This document shows, piece after piece, positions 1-7,366 of a DNA stretch of 23,095 bases (positions are counted from its first letter, which is position 1; each line of letters starts with the position of its first letter). The translations under genes were made by a program, and so were the position numbers. Below the pieces are notes generated by a model. That model was not told where the DNA came from and did not search any database. It saw nothing but the letters and a program-made list of their open reading frames with translations. Source of the DNA: RUG563 sp045590215 (GTDB taxonomy: Bacteria; Bacillota; Clostridia; Christensenellales; Aristaeellaceae); assembly GCA_045590215.1 (NCBI GenBank), contig JAZNQO010000025.1, forward strand, positions 1-23,095, read 5' to 3'.

Positions 1-1275
1 AGAGTCGAAAAAAACAAACTTATAAGAGATTCTAAATCAGGCGATTTTTCATCTATAATATTAAGTGCATTTGAAACATTTTTTTATTTAGATACCAACT
101 ATGCTAATTTATACAATGGTTTAGACGAACGAGTTTGTAGGAAAAGATTTCTTCAAATTGGAGTAGGTTCTTTAGGTTCACAAATCGCAAATAATTGTAT
201 TAGAGCCGGATATGGCGAATGGGTATATGTCGACCCCGATATTTTGTTTCCGCATAATTTAGCCAGACATTGTCTAACAAAGGATGGTTTAGGAAAGAGC
301 AAAGCATTACTAATGAAAGAGTATTCAGATAATATTCTTGATACTAGGGGACAACGATGTGTTAATAAAGCTATTTGCGAAAATATATATAACTCTGAAT
401 TTATGAATGATTTTATAAAAGAGATTGAGAGCGTTGATTTGGTGGTTGACTGCTCGGCAAGCATTGCGGTAGAGCGTTATGTCTGTCATAAATTAGCGAA
501 TAAGACTAGATGTATGAGTGCATTTATGAATCCATCTGGTACGGATCTTGTGGTTTTGATAGAAGATTCGGAACGAAAAGTACAACTGGATACTTTAGAA
601 ATGCAATATTACTCTATATTAATAAATAACGAATTTTTGCGAAATCACTTAAAAAGTGAGCAAAAAGTGATTTACTCATCTAGCTGTAGGAATGAGAGCT
701 TGAAGTACTCTCAAGATAATGTTGCTGTTTTTTCTGGTATTGCTAGCAAACTGCTAAAGAATATCCATCATAATAACGATGCAAATGTTCTGATTTGGAC
801 TTTTGATGGGTTATCAATTAAGTCGATTAATGAACAAGGAGTATCGTTTGCATGTTATAGCAATAATGGATGGAGTGTCAAATTCTCTTCGCTGTTAGAA
901 CAGAAATTATTTTCATTACGAAATGATAAACTACCAAATGAAACAGGTGGTGTATTAATTGGAGCATTTGACTATGAACGCAAGATTTGCTATATTGTTG
1001 ACACGGTGAAGACACCTCACGATAGCCAAGAATATCCGTATGCATTTATTCGAGGTAGTAAAGGTCTGTTATCTGAAATTGAAAGAATTGAAGAAGTAAC
1101 CGCGGGAAACTTAACTTATATCGGCGAATGGCACTCACACCCAACGGATAATACCAATCAAAGCGCAGATGATAAAACATTGTTAAGATATATATCCGAA
1201 TACAATTCAACTAATTGTGCGCCGGGTTGTATGATCATTGTCGGAGAAACTCATCTTTCAGTTTATATTGATTGA
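1..1275 (+). CDS. E1-like (ThiF/HesA) adenylyltransferase fused to JAB/JAMM peptidase, 5' truncated by window edge
   Basis: The frame is open from base 1, so the N-terminus lies outside the window; 424 residues are visible. Residues about 48-80 form a ThiF/E1 nucleotide-binding fold: the GVGSLG loop at 54-59, then VDPD and NLARH (canonical E1 pattern VDxDxVxxxNLxRH) and a GKSK lysine. DLVVDCSAS matches the usual D-V-V-D-A-T segment. A Cys near 229 (SSSCRNES) is a candidate thioester cysteine. The C-terminal third is a JAB/JAMM metallopeptidase with every metal-site element: Glu314 (NETGG), His378 and His380 (WHSHP), then Ser388 and Asp391 in the exact H-x-H-x7-S-x2-D spacing. Known E1-JAB or E2-E1-JAB fusions belong to bacterial ubiquitin-like conjugation operons, often in defence islands (CBASS Cap2/Cap3 and Bil/Bub relatives). 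An upstream E2 domain is likely but unseen. The gene is far more AT-rich than the rest of the window, suggesting transfer. Confidence 0.88.
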   Translation, partial: RVEKNKLIRDSKSGDFSSIILSAFETFFYLDTNYANLYNGLDERVCRKRFLQIGVGSLGSQIANNCIRAGYGEWVYVDPDILFPHNLARHCLTKDGLGKSKALLMKEYSDNILDTRGQRCVNKAICENIYNSEFMNDFIKEIESVDLVVDCSASIAVERYVCHKLANKTRCMSAFMNPSGTDLVVLIEDSERKVQLDTLEMQYYSILINNEFLRNHLKSEQKVIYSSSCRNESLKYSQDNVAVFSGIASKLLKNIHHNNDANVLIWTFDGLSIKSINEQGVSFACYSNNGWSVKFSSLLEQKLFSLRNDKLPNETGGVLIGAFDYERKICYIVDTVKTPHDSQEYPYAFIRGSKGLLSEIERIEEVTAGNLTYIGEWHSHPTDNTNQSADDKTLLRYISEYNSTNCAPGCMIIVGETHLSVYID

Positions 1276-1330
1276 TCTTATCTTCTGTTAATTGATGGTA
1301 GTAATTTATATATGAATAACTGAAAGAAAA

Positions 1331-1365
1331 GGCACTGAGGCGTGTGTCACGCTTCAGTGCTTTTT
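1331..1365. terminator. Bidirectional intrinsic terminator between E1-JAB gene and tRNA
   Basis: A 13-bp stem (1332-1344 with 1348-1360, one G-T pair, loop TGT) is followed by TTTTT on the plus strand. On the minus strand it is followed by a U-rich tract (CCTTTTCTTTC). It can end the E1-JAB transcript and, in the other direction, the tRNA transcript, whose CCA end lies at 1365. Confidence 0.85.
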
Positions 1366-1439
1366 GGTGGGAACAACAGGGCTCGAACCTGTGACTCTCT
1401 GCAGTCTAGCAGATGCTCTCCCAGCTGAGCTATGCTCCC
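1365..1439 (-). tRNA. tRNA gene with tRNA-Val-like body and an atypical 6-nt anticodon loop
   Basis: Read on the minus strand, the 75 nt give a 7-bp acceptor stem (GGGAGCA with TGTTCCC, one G-U), a D arm GCTC-AGCTGGGA-GAGC, an anticodon stem TCTGC/GCAGA, a 5-nt variable loop, a T arm with TTCGAGC, and an encoded CCA. Between the anticodon stem strands only six bases remain, TAGACT (plus 1403-1408), instead of seven, and the usual U33 is absent when counted from the 5' side. That count gives anticodon GAC (Val), which agrees with the body; counting from the 3' side gives AGA, unlikely because serine tRNAs carry a long variable arm. The gene has its own promoter and terminator, so it looks expressed, but isotype and function are uncertain. 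Confidence 0.75.
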
Positions 1440-1472
1440 CCGCCTTTGTGCTGCATTTGCGGCACAAGAGTT

Positions 1473-1501
1473 ATAATACAGCATTCCTTTCCGTTTGTCA
1501 A
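1473..1501 (-). promoter_or_regulatory. Consensus SigA promoter of the tRNA gene
   Basis: On the minus strand a perfect -35 TTGACA (1496-1501) and a -10 TATTAT (1473-1478) are separated by 17 bp. Transcription would start near 1466, about 27 nt before the mature tRNA 5' end at 1439. A short inverted repeat (TTGTGC/GCACAA, 1446-1467) lies in the leader. Nothing else between 1440 and 1543 looks coding; a 12-bp palindrome sits at 1517-1528. Confidence 0.85.
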
Positions 1502-1543
1502 GCACATTTTTCTATTTTTTCCGGAAAACTTTTCATCTTAAAG

Positions 1544-1574
1544 AAAAAAGCGGCATAGCCTCTTGCTCTGCCGC
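1544..1574 (-). terminator. Intrinsic terminator of the RpiB-family gene
   Basis: On the minus strand GCGGCA pairs with TGCCGC (1569-1574 with 1550-1555), with an inner AGC/GCT, followed by TTTTTT (1544-1549). It lies 40 bp after the stop codon of the isomerase gene. Confidence 0.85.
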
Positions 1575-1613
1575 CTGGATACGAAAAACAAAATCATTTG
1601 CGAATTCCGCATT

Positions 1614-2066
1614 TTATTCCAGCTGACCGCCCTGCTCTATCACCTTGAACATATCAATCCTGGTCTGGTGACGGCCACCTTCAAACTCGCCCTTCACCCA
1701 TTCCGTGACGATCAATTTAGCCAATTCCGGCGCAATCACACGGCCGCCCAAAGCCAGCATATTGGCATCGTTATGGGCACGGCTCATTTTGGCACTGTAG
1801 CAATCGGAGCAGCAGCAGCAGCGGATGCCGTCCACCTTATTGGCGGCGATGGAAATGCCAACGCCGGTGCCGCAAAGGATGATGCCCAGGTCACATTCCT
1901 GGCTGACCACTTTATTGGCAACACGCAGGGCAAAGACGGGATAATCCCTTGTATCCCCTTCGTGCATGCCCAAATCTTCATATACAATGCCCAGTTCCGT
2001 CAAGGTTTCTTCGATGGGGGCCTTCAAGGGCATCCCGGCAGGATCGCAGGCGATGGCAATTTTCAT
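1614..2066 (-). CDS. rpiB: RpiB/LacA/LacB-family sugar-phosphate isomerase
   Basis: 150 residues, normal length for the family, which interconverts aldose and ketose phosphates in the cytoplasm (ribose-5-P/ribulose-5-P for RpiB; galactose-6-P/tagatose-6-P for LacAB). The GIILCGTGVGISIAANK motif carries the catalytic-type Cys65; His98 lies in RAHNDANMLALG, and the GGRHQTR tail has Arg132 and Arg136 for phosphate. The start MKIAIACD was chosen because GGAAG precedes it at good spacing; the frame runs further upstream without a better site. Two oddities: the usual DHAG motif reads DPAG (Pro9 replaces His), and residues 83-89 are very cysteine-rich (CCCCSDC). The His loss makes a substrate other than ribose-5-P possible, so the symbol denotes family only. 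The gene stands alone, divergent from the ABC exporter operon. Confidence 0.85.
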   Translation of the reverse strand: MKIAIACDPAGMPLKAPIEETLTELGIVYEDLGMHEGDTRDYPVFALRVANKVVSQECDLGIILCGTGVGISIAANKVDGIRCCCCSDCYSAKMSRAHNDANMLALGGRVIAPELAKLIVTEWVKGEFEGGRHQTRIDMFKVIEQGGQLE

Positions 2067-2100
2067 ATCATAAACTTCCTTTCGTAATCGGTTCATAAAC

Positions 2101-2129
2101 AGTATACACCCTTTGCAAAAGTTAATCAA
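2101..2129 (-). promoter_or_regulatory. Promoter of the RpiB-family gene
   Basis: Minus-strand -35 TTGATT (2124-2129) and -10 TATACT (2101-2106), spacer 17 bp, about 35 bp upstream of the start codon. It is arranged back to back with the exporter promoter 12 bp away, so the two divergent units could be co-regulated. Confidence 0.8.
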
Positions 2130-2140
2130 GCAAAAAACTG

Positions 2141-2169
2141 TTGACAATCTTCTCATCCTTTGCTACAAT
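2141..2169 (+). promoter_or_regulatory. Consensus SigA promoter of the ABC exporter-recO-rbsK operon
   Basis: -35 TTGACA (2141-2146) and -10 TACAAT (2164-2169) with a 17-bp spacer; transcription would start near 2176. The first gene begins at 2227 behind a GGAGG site. No strong terminator interrupts the five overlapping or closely spaced genes until 6526. Confidence 0.85.
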
Positions 2170-2226
2170 AACGCTCCACATTTCTGATACGCACGTTCGA
2201 CCAACCGAAAATATACGGAGGAAAAT

Positions 2227-3192
2227 ATGCCTTTTATTGAAGTTAATAAGCTCAACAAGTCTTTTTCACTGCGCAAAAAAAGGGAAAAAGGGCATTGGAT
2301 GCGGGAAAAAACATATATTCACGCCCTACAGGATGTTTCCTTTTCGGTGGAAAAAGGGGAGCTTCTGGGCTACATTGGGCCAAACGGAGCCGGCAAGAGC
2401 ACGTCGGTGAAGATTCTTTCGGGGATTCTGACACCGGACAGCGGCCGGGTGTCCGTGGGCGGCCTGACGCCTTGGCTGGACAGAAAAAAGCATGTGCAGC
2501 ATATCGGCGTGGTGTTCGGCCAGCGGATGCAGCTGTGGTGGGACGTGCCGATTTGGGATAGTTACCTTTTGCTCAAAGACATTTATCGGATTGAAAAGAA
2601 GGATTTCGATAACCGGCTGGAAGAGCTGGCAGATGCACTGGATTTGAAGGAGCTATTGCGCACGCCGCTCAGGCTCATGAGCCTTGGGCAAAGGATGCGG
2701 GCGGAGCTTTGCGGCAGCCTTCTCCACAGCCCGGAACTTTTGTTTCTGGATGAACCCACCATCGGGCTGGATGCGGTAAGCAAATTAAAGCTGCGTGAAT
2801 TTTTACTAAAGGAAAACAAAGAAAAAGGCACCACCATCCTGCTCACCACCCACGACATGGAAGACATTGCTGCCCTGTGCAACCGGGTGATGGTGCTGGG
2901 CCACGGCAGGAAGCTATACGACGGGCAGCTGCCGGAACTGCTTGCCCGGTATGATACCCAGCGGACGGTGAAGGTGCGCTATGAGAATGAGGCAATGCTT
3001 TCTTCCCTTCCCGAAAGCTGCGCCCTGCAAAGGGACGGGGATGACTATATCATCACCTACGAGCCGGGCAAAATGCCCACGGCGGAGCTTTTGTCCCTGC
3101 TGCAAAAGGCCGGGAATATGCAGGAATTGACGGCGCAATCCCAGAGCATTGATCATCTGATTGCCAGAATGTACCGGGAGATGGATTTATGA
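2227..3192 (+). CDS. ABC-2 type exporter, ATP-binding protein
   Basis: 321 residues; the cytoplasmic ATPase that powers the two permeases encoded next. Walker A is GPNGAGKST (51-59), the Q-loop is at GQR (98-100), the signature motif reads LMSLGQRMRAEL (150-161) rather than LSGGQ, Walker B is LLFLDEPT (171-178), and the switch His is 209 (TTHD). The MSLGQRMR signature and the VVFGQRMQLWWD stretch are typical of the ABC-2 subfamily that works with DUF990-type permeases. About 100 residues after the ATPase core resemble the accessory domain of such exporters. The start ATG follows GGAGGAAAAT. The stop overlaps the next start (ATGA). The substrate is unknown; related systems export drugs, bacitracin-like peptides or viologens. 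Confidence 0.92.
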   Translation: MPFIEVNKLNKSFSLRKKREKGHWMREKTYIHALQDVSFSVEKGELLGYIGPNGAGKSTSVKILSGILTPDSGRVSVGGLTPWLDRKKHVQHIGVVFGQRMQLWWDVPIWDSYLLLKDIYRIEKKDFDNRLEELADALDLKELLRTPLRLMSLGQRMRAELCGSLLHSPELLFLDEPTIGLDAVSKLKLREFLLKENKEKGTTILLTTHDMEDIAALCNRVMVLGHGRKLYDGQLPELLARYDTQRTVKVRYENEAMLSSLPESCALQRDGDDYIITYEPGKMPTAELLSLLQKAGNMQELTAQSQSIDHLIARMYREMDL

Positions 3193-3980
3193 AGAAATAT
3201 TTTTCCACCTTCCGGATGCGATGGAAAATGGAAACCCAATACCGGGGCGCAGCCTTTGGGGGCATCATTTGCCAGATGGTGTTCGGGCTGATCTTGATCG
3301 CCCTTTACCGGGCTCTCTATCAGGGCAATCCCCAAAGCATGCCCCTTTCCTCCATCTGCACTTATGTATGGCTGCAGCAGGCGTTCTTCAGAATGCTGCT
3401 TTCTTCCGACAATGAACTGATGGACAAAATCCGCACGGGGGGCATTGCCTATGAAATGTGCCGCCCGGTGAATTTGTATGGGTTTTATTATGCCAGAATC
3501 ATGGCAATGAAGCTGATGGGCAGCCTGCTTCGGGCTGTGCCCATGCTGATTTTTGCGTCCTTCCTGCCGGAAGGATGGGGCATCTCCGCTCCGGCTTCCC
3601 TGCCTGCGCTGATGTTATCCCTCACGGGGCTCATGCTGGGGCTTTTGTGCATCTGTGCCCTGGAAAATATCACCATGGGCATTTCCATGCGCACCATTGA
3701 TTTCAAGGGCTTTCATGCGCTTTTGAACCTGTTGATGACCACCTTTTCCGGCAATATCCTGCCGCTGACCCTGTTCCCGGACAGCTGGCAGCAGGTGATC
3801 CGTTCTCTCCCCTACGCCCAGCTGCTGGATGCCCCCATCCGGCTGTACACGGGAGAAACGCCGGTTGGTGATGCCGGGCAGGTATTGCTGATTCAGTTCG
3901 TCTGGCTGTGCATTTTCGCCCTGATCGGCATGATGCTGTGGCAGAAGAACACGAAAAAAATGATTGTGCAGGGAGGTTGA
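3189..3980 (+). CDS. ABC-2 family permease (DUF990-like), first subunit
   Basis: 263 residues, a membrane protein with about six hydrophobic segments and a short basic cytoplasmic N-terminus (KKYFSTFRMRWKMETQYR). The pattern (long first loop, MRTIDFKGFHALLN before the last membrane segments) fits the ABC-2 permeases that occur as two different subunits beside one ATPase. It starts inside the stop codon of the ATPase gene (ATGA overlap, with GGGAG upstream), so translation is probably coupled. It should form the transport path together with the next gene product. No substrate can be read from the sequence. Confidence 0.85.
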   Translation: MKKYFSTFRMRWKMETQYRGAAFGGIICQMVFGLILIALYRALYQGNPQSMPLSSICTYVWLQQAFFRMLLSSDNELMDKIRTGGIAYEMCRPVNLYGFYYARIMAMKLMGSLLRAVPMLIFASFLPEGWGISAPASLPALMLSLTGLMLGLLCICALENITMGISMRTIDFKGFHALLNLLMTTFSGNILPLTLFPDSWQQVIRSLPYAQLLDAPIRLYTGETPVGDAGQVLLIQFVWLCIFALIGMMLWQKNTKKMIVQGG

Positions 3981-3985
3981 TTTTG

Positions 3986-4786
3986 ATGAATACCGTGAAA
4001 TTATACCTCCACTCCATGAAAATGCTGCTGAAAAGCCAGCTGCAATACCCTTGGAGCTTTGCCTTGCAGACGCTGGCGCAATTGGTAATGGAAGCAGGAG
4101 AAATGCTGGCGGTGCTGCTGATTGTGAACCGCTTCCAGACGCTGAACCATTGGACGGGGGGAAACCTCTATTTCTTCTTTGGTCTCATGAGCATCACCTT
4201 TTACCTGACGGAATGTTTCGGCCGAGGCATCACGGGGAACTTTGCCGCCCTGATCCGCTCCGGCAGCCTGGACACCTTTTTCCTGCGTCCACGTGGCATC
4301 ATGACGCAAGTGCTCTGCCACGCCATTGACCCCAGGCGCATAGGCTGCATTGCCGTGGGCATTGTGGCGTTGGTGATAGGCAGCAGGCAAAGCGATATTC
4401 TTTGGACAATCCCGAAAATTTTCCTCTTTACGGAAGCCGTTGTCTTTGGTATGCTGTTGATACTGGGATTATTTTTGATTGAAGCGGTGGCAGCGGTACA
4501 TTCCGTAAAATCCATTGAGATTGTGAACGCCATCACCTACGGCGGCCGCAGTGCCTGCCAATATCCCATTGATATTTATCCCGGCCCCCTTCGGGTGCTC
4601 TTTGGCACGCTGTTTCCCTTTGCCATGGTTTTGCACGCCCCGGCGGCGTATATCCTTGGCAAGCCGCTGTTTGGCATGAGCCTGCCGGTGGCCTTCATTT
4701 GCCCGTTAGCAGGATTTGTGTTTTTCGCCATCATGTATGCCATTTTCCAAAAGGCTATGAAATTTTATCGTTCCACAGGGAGCTGA
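3986..4786 (+). CDS. ABC-2 family permease (DUF990-like), second subunit
   Basis: 266 residues with about six hydrophobic segments; the partner of the preceding permease. The ATG at 3986 was chosen because it lies 5 bp after the preceding stop with GGAGG a few bases before it, and because MNTVKLYLHSMKMLLKSQLQYP is the usual N-terminal start of this family. The frame is open further upstream, but that would overlap the first permease and give a non-hydrophobic, proline-rich leader. Motifs such as SGSLDTFFLRPRG match the family's conserved loop (G-x-L-D-x-x-L-x-R-P). Its stop lies 5 bp before the recO start. Confidence 0.85.
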   Translation: MNTVKLYLHSMKMLLKSQLQYPWSFALQTLAQLVMEAGEMLAVLLIVNRFQTLNHWTGGNLYFFFGLMSITFYLTECFGRGITGNFAALIRSGSLDTFFLRPRGIMTQVLCHAIDPRRIGCIAVGIVALVIGSRQSDILWTIPKIFLFTEAVVFGMLLILGLFLIEAVAAVHSVKSIEIVNAITYGGRSACQYPIDIYPGPLRVLFGTLFPFAMVLHAPAAYILGKPLFGMSLPVAFICPLAGFVFFAIMYAIFQKAMKFYRSTGS

Positions 4787-4791
4787 TTGCT

Positions 4792-5532
4792 TTGCCCCAT
4801 CTGACCACCCAAGCCATTGTGCTTCGCCACGCCGATTACAGGGAGCATGACCGCATGCTGACCCTCTTTTCCCCCACCCTCGGCCGCATGGAAGCCCTGT
4901 GCCGGGGGTGCAAAAAGATGGGAAGTCCCTTGCTCAACGGCAGCGAATGGTTTGCCTTTGGAGAATATGTGCTATACACGGGAAAAGGGCGCATGACCGT
5001 TGTTTCCTGCAACCTGACAGAGAGCTTTTACCCCCTGCGGAATGACTATGATAAGCTGAAATACGCTACGTATATGCTGGCCGTTTGCGAAGCCATCATT
5101 CAGCCAAGCGAAAGCAATGTACATCTGTTCACGCTGCTGGCTCGTTCCCTTTCCCGGCTGTGCTATCAGGAAAAGGACATGAAGGCCGTAACTGCTGCGT
5201 TCCTGCTCCATGCCGCAGCCATCAGCGGCTATAAGCCGAGGCTTTCCCATTGCGTGAAGTGCGAAAGACGCATGGAAGACACAGAAATCCGCCATTTCGA
5301 TACGAAAGAAGGCGGCCTTGTGTGCCCCGAATGCAGCGAAATGATGGAAAGGCTGATTTCCATCCTGCCAAGGGAAGCAAGATGGATGCGAGATGTTTTG
5401 GCGGTGGGGATTGACAAGACGGAGCTGCCGGAGGAAGACGCCCCCGGCGCACTCTTGGCAGCGTTTTTGGAAGAGCGGCTGGAAAAGCCCGTTCGCCACA
5501 GAGGATTATTTTCAGGGGGGCATTTTCCATGA
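4792..5532 (+). CDS. recO: DNA repair protein RecO
   Basis: 246 residues, the usual RecO length. RecO helps load RecA onto SSB-covered single-stranded DNA with RecF/RecR and anneals strands. The N-terminal OB-fold is recognisable from TTQAIVLRHADYREHDRMLTLFS through the basic CRGCKK stretch. The middle is the helical domain, and a zinc-finger-like pair CVKC (154-157) and CPEC (178-181) is intact. The start is a TTG at 4792 preceded by GGGAG at 4778-4782; no ATG lies at the family's normal N-terminus, while the in-frame ATG at 4699 would overlap the permease and add unrelated residues. Being inside an exporter operon is unusual; the gene is constitutively needed and probably just shares the promoter. 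The stop overlaps the next start. Confidence 0.93.
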   Translation: MPHLTTQAIVLRHADYREHDRMLTLFSPTLGRMEALCRGCKKMGSPLLNGSEWFAFGEYVLYTGKGRMTVVSCNLTESFYPLRNDYDKLKYATYMLAVCEAIIQPSESNVHLFTLLARSLSRLCYQEKDMKAVTAAFLLHAAAISGYKPRLSHCVKCERRMEDTEIRHFDTKEGGLVCPECSEMMERLISILPREARWMRDVLAVGIDKTELPEEDAPGALLAAFLEERLEKPVRHRGLFSGGHFP

Positions 5533-6422
5533 AAAACATTCTGATTATCGGCAGTGCCAATGCAGATTTCACCATCCATACAAGCCGTATTCCCCGAATC
5601 GGCGAAACCCTGCCTGGCCATGATTTTTCCGTAAACATCGGCGGCAAGGGGCTGAACCAGGCCATCGCTGTTTCCCGGCTGGGAGGCAAGGCGCGGTTTT
5701 TGGGGGCTGTGGGGCACGATATGAACGGTGCCATGCTGCTCAAAGCCATGGCAGATGATAACGTGGCCTTTGAGGGGTTATGCACCCAAAACGCCACCAC
5801 CGGCATCGCCATGATTACGGTGGTGAACGGGGATAACTGCATCCTGCTCCATGCCGGGGCTAATGGACACCTAACCAAGGACGTGATTGGGGAAAAAAAG
5901 GCCATCATTGAAAAAGCCGCCGCTGTGATTTTGCAATTGGAAATCCCCATGGAGGCGGTGATGGAGGCCGTCCAAATAGCGCATGCAGCCGCCGTGCCCA
6001 TTTTTCTGAACCCGGCTCCGGCGCATCCTCTGCCGGATGCAATTTATCCTTTCGTGGATTGGCTGATACCCAACGAGCACGAAGCCGCCGCCCTGTCCGG
6101 CACATCCGCTGAAACGGAAGCAGGATGCCGGGAAAACATCCGCTTTTTCCGGGAAAAAGGCGTGAAAAACGTATTGATTACGCTGGGCGAAAAGGGCTGC
6201 GCCTATCATGAGGGGGAAGAAATCTTCTTCTGCGATGCGGTAAAAACAACCGCTGTGGATACCACCTCCGCCGGGGATACCTTCATCGGTGCCTTATGCG
6301 TGCAGCTGATGGAGGGGAAAAGCATCCACGAAGCAGTGCGATACGCCTGCCGGGCATCTTCCGTCACGGTTTCCCGTCCCGGTGCCGCCGCTTCCATTCC
6401 CTTTGCCCGTGAACTGAAATAA
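5529..6422 (+). CDS. rbsK: Ribokinase-like PfkB-family carbohydrate kinase
   Basis: 297 residues, close to typical ribokinase length. It should phosphorylate ribose or a similar sugar with ATP in the cytoplasm. PfkB signatures are intact: SANADFTIHTSRIPRIGET near the N-terminus, NIGGKGLNQA (sugar-binding GGKG, 38-41), the NPAPA segment (161-165), PNEHEAAAL (181-189), and the C-terminal DTTSAGDTFIGAL with catalytic Asp250. The AGDTF anion hole and the final GAAASIP segment are ribokinase-like. ATG overlaps the recO stop by ATGA. With the sugar-phosphate isomerase upstream it could feed ribose-5-P metabolism, although the two are on opposite strands. Ribokinase is the best family match; substrate is inferred. 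Confidence 0.88.
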   Translation: MKNILIIGSANADFTIHTSRIPRIGETLPGHDFSVNIGGKGLNQAIAVSRLGGKARFLGAVGHDMNGAMLLKAMADDNVAFEGLCTQNATTGIAMITVVNGDNCILLHAGANGHLTKDVIGEKKAIIEKAAAVILQLEIPMEAVMEAVQIAHAAAVPIFLNPAPAHPLPDAIYPFVDWLIPNEHEAAALSGTSAETEAGCRENIRFFREKGVKNVLITLGEKGCAYHEGEEIFFCDAVKTTAVDTTSAGDTFIGALCVQLMEGKSIHEAVRYACRASSVTVSRPGAAASIPFARELK

Positions 6423-6453
6423 AAAGAGAACATATCCCATCGGACATGTTCTC
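6421..6453 (-). terminator. Intrinsic terminator for the minus-strand sugar-isomerase operon
   Basis: GAGAACAT (6426-6433) pairs with ATGTTCTC (6446-6453), with an inner TCC/GGA and a 4-nt loop. The minus-strand product continues into TTTTTATTT. It sits at the 3' end of rbsK, about 100 bp beyond the stop of the isomerase gene it should serve. Confidence 0.75.
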
Positions 6454-6525
6454 CTGAAACATTCAGAAGTGTGGTTTTTCCCCTGAAAAACCTTCCTCTC
6501 ACTTCCTGTTTCGATGGTATTATAC

Positions 6526-6558
6526 GCTGCGCACGAACAAATTATGCGCAGCTTTTTT
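6526..6558 (+). terminator. Intrinsic terminator for the exporter-recO-rbsK operon
   Basis: GCTGCGCA (6526-6533) pairs with TGCGCAGC (6545-6552), loop 11 nt, followed by TTTTTT (6553-6558). It overlaps the stop codon of the convergent isomerase gene, so the two convergent units have overlapping 3' ends. Confidence 0.85.
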
Positions 6559-7366
6559 ATGTTTCCAAGATTTTTCGGATGGCGGCAATTTCATCTACGC
6601 TGCGAAGGGGTAAGGCTTGCTCCCGCAGGATGGGCAAAGCTTTTTCGCCTTTCACCAGGGAAAGCAGTGCCTGCACGTTCAATTGCCCTTCAAACAGCGG
6701 CCGGGCAGGCTTTTTGCCCATTGCATCAAAGGCAAAGTCCTTCAGGTGCATGGCGATGAGCCTTTCAAAAAACGCCTCATAACAGAAACGGAAAAAGCCG
6801 GGCTGGTCGCCTGCCGTTTCCAAGGAGAGCAGGTTCACCGCATCCCAGATGATTTTCACTTTGGCAGAGCCCACCTTTTCCAACACTTCCAGCGTTTCGT
6901 CCACGTTGTGCATCACATGGTCATACACCGGCTCGATGCCGATATTGACCCCGATTTTTTCCGCCGCCTCTGCCATACGCTTCACGCTGTCGATCAAAAC
7001 GGGCAGGGCTTTTTTTCGGTCGCCCCCGGCCTTTTCCAAATTGGTGGTTTCCGTGCCCACGCAGCCGGCGTTCAGAGCCTTGGCCGTCTGCAAAGCGGCG
7101 ATGAACTTTTCCACATTGGCTCTGGTGGCGGCTTTATCAGGCAAGGCCGGGTCAATATAGCAGCCCACCACGGCAAGCTGCAAGCGATGCTTTTTCAAAG
7201 CCTCTGCCGTTTCCTCCAAGAAAGCTTCGGGCACGGGATAAGAAACACCGAAGGATTTGGGGAAAGCCAGCTGGATTGCCTCAAACCCATGACCGCTGAT
7301 GGCGGCAAAAAGGCTGTCCGGCGTATCGCCCCGGTAATCGTGGGCCCGGGCACCCAGAACGGGCAT
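6557..7366 (-). CDS. Xylose isomerase-like TIM-barrel sugar-phosphate isomerase/epimerase, second gene of pair
   Basis: 269 residues, of the AP-endonuclease-2/xylose isomerase-like barrel superfamily that isomerises or epimerises sugars, keto-acids and inositol derivatives using a divalent metal. Likely metal ligands are IGIEPVYDH (Glu), IIWDAVNLL (Asp) and MHLKDF (His), the order seen in the family. The C-terminal strand that often carries the last Glu reads PILREQ, so that ligand is uncertain. The start ATG at 7366 shares one base with the upstream stop (TAATG), so the two genes are translationally coupled. A longer frame exists upstream but overlaps the neighbour and has no family resemblance. 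Both genes of the pair may act on one sugar pathway; the substrate is unknown. Confidence 0.83.
   Translation of the reverse strand: MPVLGARAHDYRGDTPDSLFAAISGHGFEAIQLAFPKSFGVSYPVPEAFLEETAEALKKHRLQLAVVGCYIDPALPDKAATRANVEKFIAALQTAKALNAGCVGTETTNLEKAGGDRKKALPVLIDSVKRMAEAAEKIGVNIGIEPVYDHVMHNVDETLEVLEKVGSAKVKIIWDAVNLLSLETAGDQPGFFRFCYEAFFERLIAMHLKDFAFDAMGKKPARPLFEGQLNVQALLSLVKGEKALPILREQALPLRSVDEIAAIRKILET

Noticed and set aside
1364..1558. Short plus-strand open frame starting in the tRNA
   Set aside because: It reads through the antisense of the tRNA and its promoter; this kind of GLEPVT peptide is a well-known artefact of tRNA genes.
6519..6540. TATAAT-like motif on the minus strand between rbsK and the isomerase gene
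   Set aside because: No -35 at acceptable distance, and it lies within the terminator region.
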